9,802 nt of DNA from positions 1 through 9,802 of the forward strand of contig DATEYP010000124.1 in assembly GCA_035256085.1 (NCBI GenBank). Reading direction: 5' to 3'. The notes under the pieces are model-generated. The model was not told the origin of the DNA and searched no databases. It worked only from the letters and a program-made list of their open reading frames with translations. Of this stretch, positions 1 through 5,766 are shown piece by piece. Origin of the DNA: UBA6901 sp035256085. Lineage in GTDB: Bacteria; Pseudomonadota; Gammaproteobacteria; Acidiferrobacterales; UBA6901. Position 1 is the stretch's first letter, and the number at the start of each line of letters is the position of its first letter. The translations under genes were made by a program, and so were the position numbers.

Positions 1-142
1 ATCGACAGTTACGCGGTCCCTTCTCCCCGCGGGAGAAGGACAGGATGAGGGCCAGTTTTACCGCGGTTTGCCCTCACCCCGACCCTCTCCCGCAGGGAGA
101 GGGAGAAAAACAGTACGCACTATTTGGTGGTCGGATCAGTAA
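1..142 (-). repeat. Partial copy of the 172-bp split-end element (second copy at 8137-8308), cut by the window edge
   Basis: This stretch is related to the reverse complement of 8137-8308. It holds, in order, a GGGAGAAGG-type hairpin (19-39), a 43-nt spacer, a GGGAGAGGG-type hairpin (83-103) and an end module at 113-142. The end module reads GTACGCACTATTT, ten bases, then TCAGTAA. The ten bases are identical to those at one end of the other copy. The spacers of the two copies are both 43 nt and agree well at their outer thirds but poorly in the middle. The far end of this copy would lie left of base 1. No coding function is visible. Confidence 0.75.
19..103. repeat. Tail-to-tail pair of pyrimidine/purine hairpins
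   Basis: Hairpin one pairs 19-27 (CCTTCTCCC) with 31-39 (GGGAGAAGG) around a 3-nt loop. Hairpin two pairs 83-91 (CCCTCTCCC) with 95-103 (GGGAGAGGG) around GCA. Each has a C-rich tail of the type CCCTCAYCCYG on its inner side, so the tails face each other. The two stems differ at one base pair, and both partners change together. The arrangement resembles a bacterial interspersed mosaic element. Confidence 0.8.
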
Positions 143-148
143 ATGACA

Positions 149-163
149 CCCGGCAAAGCCGGG
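149..163. repeat. Short CCCGGC hairpin
   Basis: CCCGGC (149-154) pairs with GCCGGG (158-163) around AAA. The same GC-rich core occurs at the tip of the large palindrome at 610-666, so the two may share an origin. It sits just outside the left end of the modular palindrome element. Function unknown. Confidence 0.55.
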
Positions 164-173
164 GGCCTATTCG

Positions 174-465
174 GTGAGCGCCTCGGCAACTGCTCCCGGC
201 AACTGCTCCATGCGTTGCTCTACCTCCCCACATCCATGTGGGTCGCCTGCGTTGCTCTCGACTGCCAGCTCCCGGCGCAGTCTACCGCCCACATCCCTGT
301 GGGCGTACCTCCTCGGCGGATGTTCCCGACGCCGCTCTCGACAATTGCTCCTGCATTGTTCTACCTTCGCCCATCCATGGGCTCGTACCTCCTCCATCCA
401 TGGAGTCGTGCATCCATGCAGTCGTCAAAGGCGCGGATAACACCGTGAGCCGCCTGAAGGCGGCG
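174..465 (+). repeat. Modular palindrome element, left copy
   Basis: A 292-base non-coding element with an inverted, shuffled partner at 883-1101. Perfect inverted matches between the copies are 174-199 with 1076-1101 (26 bp), 197-228 with 955-986 (32 bp), 395-423 with 925-953 (29 bp) and 444-465 with 883-904 (22 bp). Inside are five small palindromes built on a CATCCATG-like core. The inner end is a GCCGCC-TGAA-GGCGGC hairpin (449-464). Open frames crossing it are low-complexity translations of the repeats and are not believable genes. I do not recognise the family. Confidence 0.8.
227..420 (+). repeat. Series of five CATCCATG-core palindromes with different arms
   Basis: Perfect or near-perfect palindromes lie at 227-242 (arms CCCA/TGGG), 286-305 (arms CGCCCA/TGGGCG, core CATCCCTG), 369-382 (arms GCC/GGC), 392-405 (arms CTC/GAG) and 409-420 (arms TG/CA). 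The central CATCCATG is constant, with one base changed in the second. The flanking arms differ from copy to copy yet stay self-complementary. Linkers such as TCGTACCTC and GTTGCTCTACC recur between them. This pattern suggests selection on, or a copying mechanism through, folded hairpins. Confidence 0.85.
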
Positions 466-476
466 GATTTCCTTCT

Positions 477-584
477 CCTTCCCCCTTCAAGGGGGAAGGT
501 TGGGATGGGGGTGAAATGCGTCAACTTATGCCCGCCGTTCACGCTTCGACCCCCACCCTCGCCCTCCCCCTTCCAGGGGGAGGG
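477..584. repeat. Tail-to-tail pair of pyrimidine/purine hairpins
   Basis: Hairpin one pairs 477-486 with 490-499 (CCTTCCCCCT / AGGGGGAAGG, loop TCA). Hairpin two pairs 562-571 with 575-584 (CCCTCCCCCT / AGGGGGAGGG, loop TCC). Tails of the type TTGGGATGGGGGTG and CGACCCCCACCC lie between the hairpins and face each other. It is the same architecture as at 19-103 and 8175-8259, but with longer, C-richer stems and a 62-nt spacer. Confidence 0.75.
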
Positions 585-609
585 AAATACTTTTTTGCGA
601 CCGTCGCAC

Positions 610-666
610 AGGTCAAACCATTGTGAGTCCCCCGGCTCTGCCGGGGGACTCACAATGGTTTGACCT
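610..666. repeat. Perfect 27-bp inverted repeat with 3-nt loop
   Basis: Bases 610-636 are exactly complementary to 640-666, with TCT between them. The outer half includes CAAACCATTGTGAG. The tip is the CCCCCGGC/GCCGGGGG core, also seen in shorter form at 149-165. No T-run follows on either strand, so it is not a standard intrinsic terminator. No target duplication is evident at its borders. It could be a REP-type element or a fused pair of element ends. Confidence 0.9.
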
Positions 667-830
667 TTACGGCGGCTGTTAGCGCGTCCCAGCCATGGTG
701 GTGAATGCACGGCACATCACACATTAAGCACCCATCCCTTCTCTCCGGGTCAACTTCAGGGATTGAGGAGGCAGAACACCAAAGCCGAGGGTGGGTGGGA
801 TGGTACCTAAACGTTAACGCCCCGATGGCC
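667..830. other. Intergenic spacer without recognised content
   Basis: Between the large palindrome and the next hairpin I see no credible reading frame, RNA gene or repeat shared with the rest of the window. A small palindrome CGTTAACG at 812-819 is the only structure noted and may be chance. Confidence 0.5.
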
Positions 831-842
831 CCCTCACCCCAA

Positions 843-863
843 CCCTCTCCCGGAGGGAGAGGG
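843..863. repeat. Pyrimidine/purine hairpin, CCCTCTCCC type
   Basis: CCCTCTCCC (843-851) pairs with GGGAGAGGG (855-863) around GGA, preceded by a CCCTCACCCCAA tail (831-842). It abuts the right copy of the modular palindrome element. The left copy likewise abuts a hairpin of this family at 477, so the two families travel together here. Confidence 0.75.
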
Positions 864-882
864 AGTGCCGCAGTGGACGCAG

Positions 883-1101
883 CGCCGCCTTCAGGCGGCT
901 CACGGATTTATCTGCGCCTTTGAGGACTGCATGGATGCACGACTCCATGGATGTGGGAGGTAGAGCAACGCATGGAGCAGTTGCCGAGAGCGGCATAGGG
1001 AACAGCCGTCGAGGTGGTACGAGTCCATGGATGGACGAGGTAAACAACGCCGGGAGCAAGCGGTCGCAAGTAACGCCGGGAGCAGTTGCCGAGGCGCTCA
1101 C
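883..1101 (-). repeat. Modular palindrome element, right copy (inverted)
   Basis: The reverse complement shares both ends with the left copy at 174-465 but has a different, shorter middle. Its outer 26 bases (1076-1101) are an exact inverted repeat of 174-199. Its inner end is the GCCGCC-TTCA-GGCGGC hairpin (884-899). Palindromes with a CATGGATG core (the reverse complement of CATCCATG) lie at 928-939, 943-959 and 1023-1036. The difference from the left copy looks like deletion and reshuffling between repeated modules rather than point divergence. Confidence 0.8.
928..1036 (-). repeat. Three CATCCATG-core palindromes, one a chimera
   Basis: 928-939 (arms TG/CA) and 1023-1036 (arms GTC/GAC) are perfect. 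The GTC/GAC arm pair does not occur in the left copy. 943-959 is broken: on the minus strand its left arm matches the CCCA arm of the palindrome at 227-242 and its right arm matches the GAG arm of 392-405. That is the product expected from recombination at the shared core. Confidence 0.8.
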
Positions 1102-1108
1102 AAAATAA

Positions 1109-1118
1109 CCCCCCCCCC
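1109..1118. repeat. Run of ten C
   Basis: An uninterrupted C10 tract follows the right copy of the modular element. Such tracts slip during replication and sequencing, so its length may vary. No nearby gene appears to depend on it. Confidence 0.8.
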
Positions 1119-1143
1119 TGTTCTGCCCGGATTTTTACACTAA

Positions 1144-1232
1144 GGAACCTCTGAACAAGTTGCAGAAACTGTCACGCTACGTCCCCTCTCCCCCGAAGTG
1201 CGCGGGGGAGAGGGGACTTGTTCAGAGGTTCC
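1144..1232. mobile_element. 89-bp MITE with IS5-like inverted ends and CTAA target duplication
   Basis: The terminal inverted repeats are perfect over 17 bp: 1144-1160 (GGAACCTCTGAACAAGT) and its complement at 1216-1232. CTAA directly repeats on both flanks, at 1140-1143 and 1233-1236. The ends match my recollection of the IS5 terminus at 13 of 17 positions, and CTAA fits the YTAR target of the IS5 subgroup. There is no transposase inside. The interior holds a 15-bp hairpin (1181-1195 with 1203-1217), a long version of the pyrimidine/purine family. The element lies about 25 bases beyond the pyrF stop, so its hairpins would be in the 3' end of the pyrF transcript. Confidence 0.85.
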
Positions 1233-1257
1233 CTAAGCCGCGTCCAGATGGCCGCTC

Positions 1258-1974
1258 CTATGGGGCGACAAGCTCGCGGTTGATGGCCGCCAGTGCCGTG
1301 AGCGGCTCGGCCGCCTGGGTGACCGGCCGGCCGATGACAAGGTAGTGTGCTCCGGCACGCACGGCATCTTCCGGTGTCATGACGCGTTGCTGATCGCCGG
1401 CCGCTGTGCCGGCCGGGCGAATGCCGGGCGTCACCAAACAGAAGTTCGCTCCGTGCGCGTTGCGCAGTGCTGCCGCCTCCCGCGCCGAACACACCACCCC
1501 GTCGAGCCCGGCTTCCTTTGCCAACCCGGCTAATCGCGTCACCTGCGCCGCGGGGTCCGGGGGAAGACCGATGGCGGCCAGGTCCTGCGCGGAATGGCTG
1601 GTAAGCAGTGTCACGCCGATAAGCAATGGACGCTGCGCACCGCTATCGATGGCAGCGCGCGCCGCGCGCAACATATCGCGCCCGCCGAGTGTGTGCACGT
1701 TGACCATCCACACCCCGAGGCGTGCCGCTGCGGCACAGGCGTTGGCGACGGTATTCGGGATATCGTGGTACTTGAGATCGAGAAAAACATCGAAGCCCCT
1801 CATCCGCAGGGCTTCCACCACCGCGGGCCCGGCACTGGTAAAGAGCTCAAAACCAACCTTCAGACGACATTGTTCCGGCGTGACGCGTGCGGCAAACGCA
1901 AGTGCCTCGGCTAGTGTCGGATAATCCAGCGCGACAATGATGCGCGGCCCGGTTACCGCAACGACGGGACTCAT
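1258..1974 (-). CDS. pyrF: Orotidine 5'-phosphate decarboxylase
   Basis: The enzyme decarboxylates orotidine monophosphate to UMP, the last step of de novo pyrimidine synthesis, in the cytoplasm. The 238-residue length is normal for the short bacterial family. Visible motifs are VALDYP near residue 14 with Asp17, Lys39, the catalytic DLKYHD (Asp66, Lys68, Asp71), VTPGIRP at 181-187 for phosphate binding, and GAHYLVIGRPVT at 208-219. The start ATG shares four bases (ATGA) with the lapB stop, so translational coupling is likely. A GAGGGG lies about 11 bases upstream. It is the last gene of the lapAB-pyrF unit; no yciH-like gene follows, only the repeat region. Confidence 0.97.
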   Translation of the reverse strand: MSPVVAVTGPRIIVALDYPTLAEALAFAARVTPEQCRLKVGFELFTSAGPAVVEALRMRGFDVFLDLKYHDIPNTVANACAAAARLGVWMVNVHTLGGRDMLRAARAAIDSGAQRPLLIGVTLLTSHSAQDLAAIGLPPDPAAQVTRLAGLAKEAGLDGVVCSAREAAALRNAHGANFCLVTPGIRPAGTAAGDQQRVMTPEDAVRAGAHYLVIGRPVTQAAEPLTALAAINRELVAP

Positions 1975-3218
1975 TTACGGGCGCCCCTCGTGGCTACCGG
2001 TACGGCACGGCCGGTTATTTCCTTTTTTTCACGCACGCCCAGCGAGACCGAACAGGATGCAGGCTGCATGGTGATCCAGTCGTGGCAGGCCGGGCATTGC
2101 CAGTGCAGTGTCTGACCGCGAAATCCACATTGACGACACTGGTAGCCTTCCTGCTGGGCGGTGAGTTGGCCGAGAATATCCTGAATCAGACCGATATTCT
2201 CACCTGTCAGTGGCGTATCTTGCGCGGCCTGTAATTCGACAATTTTCTTCAGGCCTGGCACGGATGGCTGCTGGCGCAATCTCTCGGCGGCGAATGTCTG
2301 CGCGGCAGCCTCGCCGTCGCGCGCACGGATCAGTTCCGTCAAGGTCAGCAGCGTGCGCAAACCGGGCCTACGATCCGCCACGTCGCGCAAATAGCGGTAA
2401 AGCTGTGGCTCCTCGTTTAACTTCCGATATGCTGCTGCGATCTCATCAATCACTTCGTCCAGATATTCGGCATCCTGTTGTTCGATTTTCTGCCAGGCAA
2501 GAATGGCATCGCGGTCTTTCCCCTGAATCGCGGCAACCCGGCCAACAAGAATACTGGCGCGAACACAACCGTGGTCGATCGCCAGGGCATCCATGGCGCA
2601 TGACCGCGCACGCGCGGTATTCCCGTCCTGCAGCGCATGCTCGCCCAGTTCGCAATGATACTGGGCAAGCACCGGCTCAATGTCCCGGGCCGCCGTCTTC
2701 ACCAGACGCGATCCGACAGCGATTGCCTGGTTCCAATCCTTCTCCTGTTCGTAGATATGCATGAGTGAACGCAGCGCCTGCTCGACATGCGCCGGTATTT
2801 CCGTCAGCTCAAGAAAGAGATTCTCGGCGCGATCCAGAAGACCGGCCTTGTGGTAGTCCTGCGCCAGTTCGCAGAGTGCCAGCGAACGTTGCGCCTTGTC
2901 GAGTGTTGGCCGGGCGATGAGATTCTGATGAATACGGATGGCGCGCTCCACCTCACCACGCCGGCGAAACAGGCTCCCAAGAGCAAGATGCGTTTCGACG
3001 GTTTCAGTGTTCACCTCCAGCATCTGGGTGAACAGCTCGATAGCCTTGTCCGGCTGCTCGTTGAGCAGGTAGTTTATTCCACGGAAATAGTCCTGGGAGA
3101 GACCGCCGTCCGCTAACCGCGATTTTTTCCGGCGCTGATCCCGGTGCGCGGCATACCAGCCAGACGCCGCGGCCAGCGGAAGCAGCAACCACAGGAGAAT
3201 CTGGGCATCGATAGTCAT
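1971..3218 (-). CDS. lapB: Lipopolysaccharide assembly protein LapB (YciM), TPR protein with rubredoxin-like C-terminus
   Basis: LapB is an inner-membrane adaptor that helps FtsH degrade LpxC and so limits lipopolysaccharide synthesis. The 415-residue product starts with one membrane anchor (about residues 5-22, ILLWLLLPLAAA) followed by a basic cytoplasmic stretch. TPR-type helices cover roughly residues 40-330. A metal-binding knuckle has two CxxC pairs (Cys361/364 and Cys375/378). The basic tail after it is about 25 residues longer than I recall for the E. coli protein (389 residues). I chose ATG 3218 because it puts the anchor at the N-terminus, as in homologues. The in-frame ATG at 3242, inside lapA, is possible but less likely. 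Its SD is weak, which suggests coupling to lapA, 13 bases away. Confidence 0.95.
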   Translation of the reverse strand: MTIDAQILLWLLLPLAAASGWYAAHRDQRRKKSRLADGGLSQDYFRGINYLLNEQPDKAIELFTQMLEVNTETVETHLALGSLFRRRGEVERAIRIHQNLIARPTLDKAQRSLALCELAQDYHKAGLLDRAENLFLELTEIPAHVEQALRSLMHIYEQEKDWNQAIAVGSRLVKTAARDIEPVLAQYHCELGEHALQDGNTARARSCAMDALAIDHGCVRASILVGRVAAIQGKDRDAILAWQKIEQQDAEYLDEVIDEIAAAYRKLNEEPQLYRYLRDVADRRPGLRTLLTLTELIRARDGEAAAQTFAAERLRQQPSVPGLKKIVELQAAQDTPLTGENIGLIQDILGQLTAQQEGYQCRQCGFRGQTLHWQCPACHDWITMQPASCSVSLGVREKKEITGRAVPVATRGARK

Positions 3219-3231
3219 GATGCCGTCAAGT

Positions 3232-3528
3232 TCAGGGGACATCCCGAATGGGCAGTGCGCGCAGATTGTTGATTTCCTGCTCAAGCTGCCGGTTATCGCG
3301 TCGCGCATGCAAGAGTTGGCGTTGCATGCGCGCCTGCATCGCGAGGCTCGCAAGCAGGCCGAGCGCGATACCAATCGTGAGAGTCGTCAACATCATGAAC
3401 GACAACGGCGTCACCCAGTGAATGCCGAAATAATAGTTCAGCTCCACCACCTGTGCGTTTTTGGTCGTGAAGGTAACCCCGACCAGCAGCACAGCAAGTA
3501 TCAAGATGCCATACAAAAGTCGTTTCAT
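3232..3528 (-). CDS. lapA: Lipopolysaccharide assembly protein LapA (DUF1049 family)
   Basis: A small inner-membrane partner of LapB. The 98-residue product has two hydrophobic helices (about residues 3-21 and 42-65) separated by a short polar loop with VVELNYYFG. A charged, probably coiled-coil C-terminus (about 66-92) faces the cytoplasm. Length and topology fit the family. A strong GGAGG seven bases before ATG 3528 fixes the start. It lies directly upstream of lapB, and an intrinsic terminator precedes it, so lapA-lapB-pyrF should be transcribed separately from ihfB. Confidence 0.94.
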   Translation of the reverse strand: MKRLLYGILILAVLLVGVTFTTKNAQVVELNYYFGIHWVTPLSFMMLTTLTIGIALGLLASLAMQARMQRQLLHARRDNRQLEQEINNLRALPIRDVP

Positions 3529-3541
3529 GTTGCCTCCAGGA

Positions 3542-3560
3542 GTCCGTTACCGTGACGGAC
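3542..3560 (-). promoter_or_regulatory. Hairpin in the lapA leader next to the ribosome-binding site
   Basis: GTCCGT (3542-3547) pairs with ACGGAC (3555-3560). Two further pairs, one of them G-U, can extend the stem inward to a 3-nt loop. On the minus-strand transcript it ends a few bases before the GGAGG of lapA, where it could affect translation initiation. Function is inferred only from position. Confidence 0.35.
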
Positions 3561-3576
3561 CTCAATGATGTCTGAG

Positions 3577-3606
3577 ATCATAACCGCTTCCAGGTGCGGT
3601 TGCGTA
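3577..3606 (-). promoter_or_regulatory. Possible sigma70-like promoter for lapA-lapB-pyrF
   Basis: TATGAT (minus strand, 3582-3577) matches the -10 consensus at five of six positions. Eighteen bases upstream is TACGCA (3606-3601), a poor -35 with three of six matches. An inverted repeat, AACCGC (3582-3587) with GCGGTT (3596-3601), fills the spacer. A promoter is expected here because a terminator ends the upstream transcript at 3617, but this exact placement is uncertain. Confidence 0.3.
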
Positions 3607-3616
3607 CTCATGGCTC

Positions 3617-3653
3617 AAAAAAAATGCGGCACCTGGAATTCAGGATGCCGCAT
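3617..3653 (-). terminator. Rho-independent terminator after ihfB
   Basis: On the minus strand an 8-bp stem (3646-3653 with 3624-3631) continues into a 4-bp stem (3641-3644 with 3632-3635) across one bulged base, capped by a 5-nt loop. It is followed directly by a run of eight T (3624-3617). It lies about 25 bases after the ihfB stop and should end the rpsA-ihfB transcript before lapA. Confidence 0.9.
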
Positions 3654-3678
3654 GATTCTGAATAAAACCATCGGACGT

Positions 3679-3957
3679 TCAGCTATCTACCCGCTCGCGT
3701 AATTCCTTGCCGGGTTTGAAGTGCGGAACGTGTTTGTCGGGCACCTGCACCGAGTCGCCGGTCTTGGGGTTTCTCCCAACGCGCGGCGGACGATAGTGCA
3801 GCGAAAAACTGCCGAAGCCGCGCACCTCAATGCGCTGTCCGGCCGCTAGTGCCGTCGACAGCTGATCGATAAGTTCCTTCACGGCGAGTTCCACATCCCG
3901 ATAATCGAGCTGTGGTTGCTTGACCGACAGCTGTGCGATCAGTTCCGACTTGGTCAT
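3679..3957 (-). CDS. ihfB: Integration host factor subunit beta
   Basis: IhfB pairs with IhfA to bind and sharply bend DNA, acting in the nucleoid, in recombination and at promoters. The 92-residue product matches the family length (about 94). It shows the N-terminal helices (MTKSELIAQL), the signature RGFGSFSLHYRPPRVGRNPKTG (given as RGFGSF at 46-51 and RNPKTG at 62-67) and the intercalating Pro64. The C-terminus ends HFKPGKELRERV. ATG 3957 has a strong GGAGG about six bases before it, which decides the start over longer frames running into rpsA. It follows rpsA by 82 bases, as in E. coli, and a terminator follows it. Confidence 0.97.
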   Translation of the reverse strand: MTKSELIAQLSVKQPQLDYRDVELAVKELIDQLSTALAAGQRIEVRGFGSFSLHYRPPRVGRNPKTGDSVQVPDKHVPHFKPGKELRERVDS

Positions 3958-3977
3958 CTCAACCTCCGACAATCTGC

Positions 3978-3999
3978 CGCCCCGACATGGGCCGGGGCG
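3978..3999 (-). promoter_or_regulatory. Hairpin in the ihfB leader
   Basis: CGCCCCG (3978-3984) pairs with CGGGGCG (3993-3999) across an 8-nt loop, between the rpsA stop and the ihfB SD. No T-run follows on the minus strand, so it is not a terminator. It could set the rpsA/ihfB transcript ratio by RNA processing, or affect ihfB translation. Both ideas are inference. Confidence 0.4.
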
Positions 4000-4039
4000 C
4001 ACTCCCGCATTCGGCTTTTTTTGTGCAGACCTGCTTCCC

Positions 4040-5719
4040 TTAGCTGTCCTTGTTGACCAGCTTCTCCTTGAGCTTGTCGCCCAGAAGCGAACCGACCGAT
4101 CCAGGCTTACGCGTGTATTCCTGAACAGCCTCGGTCTCTTCTTCCATGTCCTTGGCCTTGATCGACAGGGAGATCTTGCGGTTCTTGCGGTCGATGGTGG
4201 TGATTTTCGCCTCCACCTCGTCACCTTCCTTGAGCAGACTGCGCGCATCCTCGACACGGTCGCGCGACAGCTCCGAAGCGCGCAGATAACCTTCGACCTC
4301 CGGACCGCCGAGATTCACCGTCGCACCCTTGGCGTCCACGCTGATGATCTTGCCCTTCACGATACTGCCCTTGCTGTGCTCGGCAACGAAGTTGCTGAAC
4401 GGGTCGCCTTCCATCTGCTTGATGCCGAGTGAGATGCGCTCGCGCTCCGGATCGATGGCGAGAATGGTCGCCTCGATCTCGTCGCCCTTCTTGAAGTTGC
4501 GCACCGCTTCTTCGCCCGGCGCATTCCAGGAAAGATCGGACAGGTGGATAAGCCCGTCGATGCCGCCTTCGAGGCCGACAAACACGCCGAAATCGGTGAT
4601 CGACTTGATCTGGCCGTGCACCTTGTCGCCCTTGTTGTGGCTGGCGGCAAACTCTTCCCACGGGTTCGGCTGGCACTGCTTGATGCCGAGCGAGATGCGG
4701 CGACGCTCGGTGTCGATGTCGAGCACCATGACCTCGACCTCGTCGCCCAGCTGCATGACCTTGGACGGATGGATGTTCTTGTTGGTCCAGTCCATCTCGG
4801 AGACGTGCACCAGACCCTCGACGCCCGGCTCGATTTCGACGAACGCGCCGTAGTCGGTGATGTTCGTGACCTTGCCGAACAGGCGTGCACCTTCCGGATA
4901 GCGGCGCGCGAGATCGACCCACGGATCGTCACCCAGCTGCTTGAGGCCGAGCGACACGCGGTTGCGCTCGCGGTCGAAGCGCAGCACCTTGGCCTCGATT
5001 TCGTCGCCGATCTTGAGCACCTCGGACGGATGCTTGACGCGCTTCCACGCGATATCGGTGATGTGCAGCAGGCCGTCGACACCGCCGAGATCCACGAACG
5101 CACCGTAGTCGGTGAGGTTCTTGACCACGCCCTTGATGACCTGGCCCTCCTGCAGGTTGGAGAGCAGCGAATCGCGCTCCGCCGACATTTCGGTTTCCAC
5201 AACCGCGCGCCGCGACACCACCACATTGTTGCGCTTGCGATCGAGCTTGATGACCTTGAATTCGAGTTCCTTGCCTTCCAGGTAGGTGGAGTCGCGCACC
5301 GGGCGCACGTCCACCAGCGAGCCGGGCAGGAACGCACGCACCGAGTCGACCAGCACGGTGAAGCCGCCCTTCACCTTCTCGGTGATGACACCCTTCACAA
5401 TCGACTGCGCCTCGAACGCCTTGTCCAGTTCGTCCCACGCCCTGGCGCGTTGTGCCTTCTCGCGCGACAGCTGGGTTTCGCCGTGGCCGTTTTCCATGTA
5501 CTCGAGGACAACATCGATGCGGTCGCCGACCTTGACGGTCAGTTCGCCCTGGCCGTCCCGGAATTGTTCCAGAGGGATGATGCCTTCGGACTTTAGTCCG
5601 GCATCCACAATGACGAAATCGTTTTCGATGCGCATGACCTCGCCGACGATGAGGCCGCCTGGCGCGATCTTGCTGGTTTTCAGACTCTGTTCAAACAGTT
5701 CGGCGAAAGATTCACTCAT
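4040..5719 (-). CDS. rpsA: 30S ribosomal protein S1
   Basis: S1 binds the mRNA leader and brings it to the 30S subunit. The 559-residue product matches the E. coli length of 557. Six S1 OB-fold repeats are visible, at about residues 21-88, 105-171, 192-260, 277-347, 364-434 and 451-520. Repeats 3 to 5 carry the clear signatures TDYGAFV, TDYGAFV and TDFGVFV with HITD, HVSE or HLSD. Repeats 1 and 2 are the divergent ribosome-binding ones. The N-terminus MSESFAELFEQSL is typical. No good Shine-Dalgarno precedes ATG 5719; AATGAACAATC lies there instead. This fits the S1-dependent, autoregulated initiation known for E. coli rpsA. It lies between cmk and ihfB, the conserved order. Confidence 0.98.
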   Translation of the reverse strand: MSESFAELFEQSLKTSKIAPGGLIVGEVMRIENDFVIVDAGLKSEGIIPLEQFRDGQGELTVKVGDRIDVVLEYMENGHGETQLSREKAQRARAWDELDKAFEAQSIVKGVITEKVKGGFTVLVDSVRAFLPGSLVDVRPVRDSTYLEGKELEFKVIKLDRKRNNVVVSRRAVVETEMSAERDSLLSNLQEGQVIKGVVKNLTDYGAFVDLGGVDGLLHITDIAWKRVKHPSEVLKIGDEIEAKVLRFDRERNRVSLGLKQLGDDPWVDLARRYPEGARLFGKVTNITDYGAFVEIEPGVEGLVHVSEMDWTNKNIHPSKVMQLGDEVEVMVLDIDTERRRISLGIKQCQPNPWEEFAASHNKGDKVHGQIKSITDFGVFVGLEGGIDGLIHLSDLSWNAPGEEAVRNFKKGDEIEATILAIDPERERISLGIKQMEGDPFSNFVAEHSKGSIVKGKIISVDAKGATVNLGGPEVEGYLRASELSRDRVEDARSLLKEGDEVEAKITTIDRKNRKISLSIKAKDMEEETEAVQEYTRKPGSVGSLLGDKLKEKLVNKDS

Positions 5720-5747
5720 GATTGTTCATTGGCCCATATATTAAAGA

Positions 5748-5766
5748 GATGCAGGGGGACTGCATC
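5748..5766 (-). promoter_or_regulatory. Hairpin in the rpsA leader
   Basis: GATGCAG (5748-5754) pairs perfectly with CTGCATC (5760-5766) around a 5-nt loop, about 30 bases before the rpsA start. An A/U-rich single-stranded stretch (TCTTTAATATATG) lies between hairpin and start. E. coli rpsA uses leader hairpins with A/U-rich segments in place of an SD, and this leader has the same kind of parts. Confidence 0.45.

Noticed and set aside
610..666. Intrinsic terminator
   Set aside because: Neither strand has a T-run next to the stem. The nearest (591-596) is about 14 bases away and reads as A on the minus strand.
143..710. Several overlapping open frames of 76-142 codons in the left repeat region
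   Set aside because: They translate the repeats on both strands into low-complexity Pro/Ser/Arg/Cys sequences, overlap each other and lack good ribosome-binding sites.
814..1101. Minus-strand frame of 95 codons over the right modular element
   Set aside because: It resembles the product of the left copy only because the DNA is repeated. The middle differs and no domain is recognisable.
174..1101. Integron attC array or CRISPR array
   Set aside because: Spacing is irregular, repeats are not interrupted by unique spacers of constant size, no attC core sites were seen, and no integrase or cas gene is present.
1181..1217. Intrinsic terminator for pyrF
   Set aside because: The 15-bp stem is strong but no T-run follows on the minus strand. 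It belongs to the MITE interior, though it may still influence the mRNA end.
3958..4257. Longer start for ihfB reaching into rpsA
   Set aside because: The extension is an out-of-frame reading of rpsA. ATG 3957 has a strong SD and gives the normal family length.
4544..5596. Plus-strand frame of 350 codons opposite rpsA
   Set aside because: It is the antisense shadow of a high G+C ribosomal gene. The product shows no domain, and rpsA on the other strand is certain.
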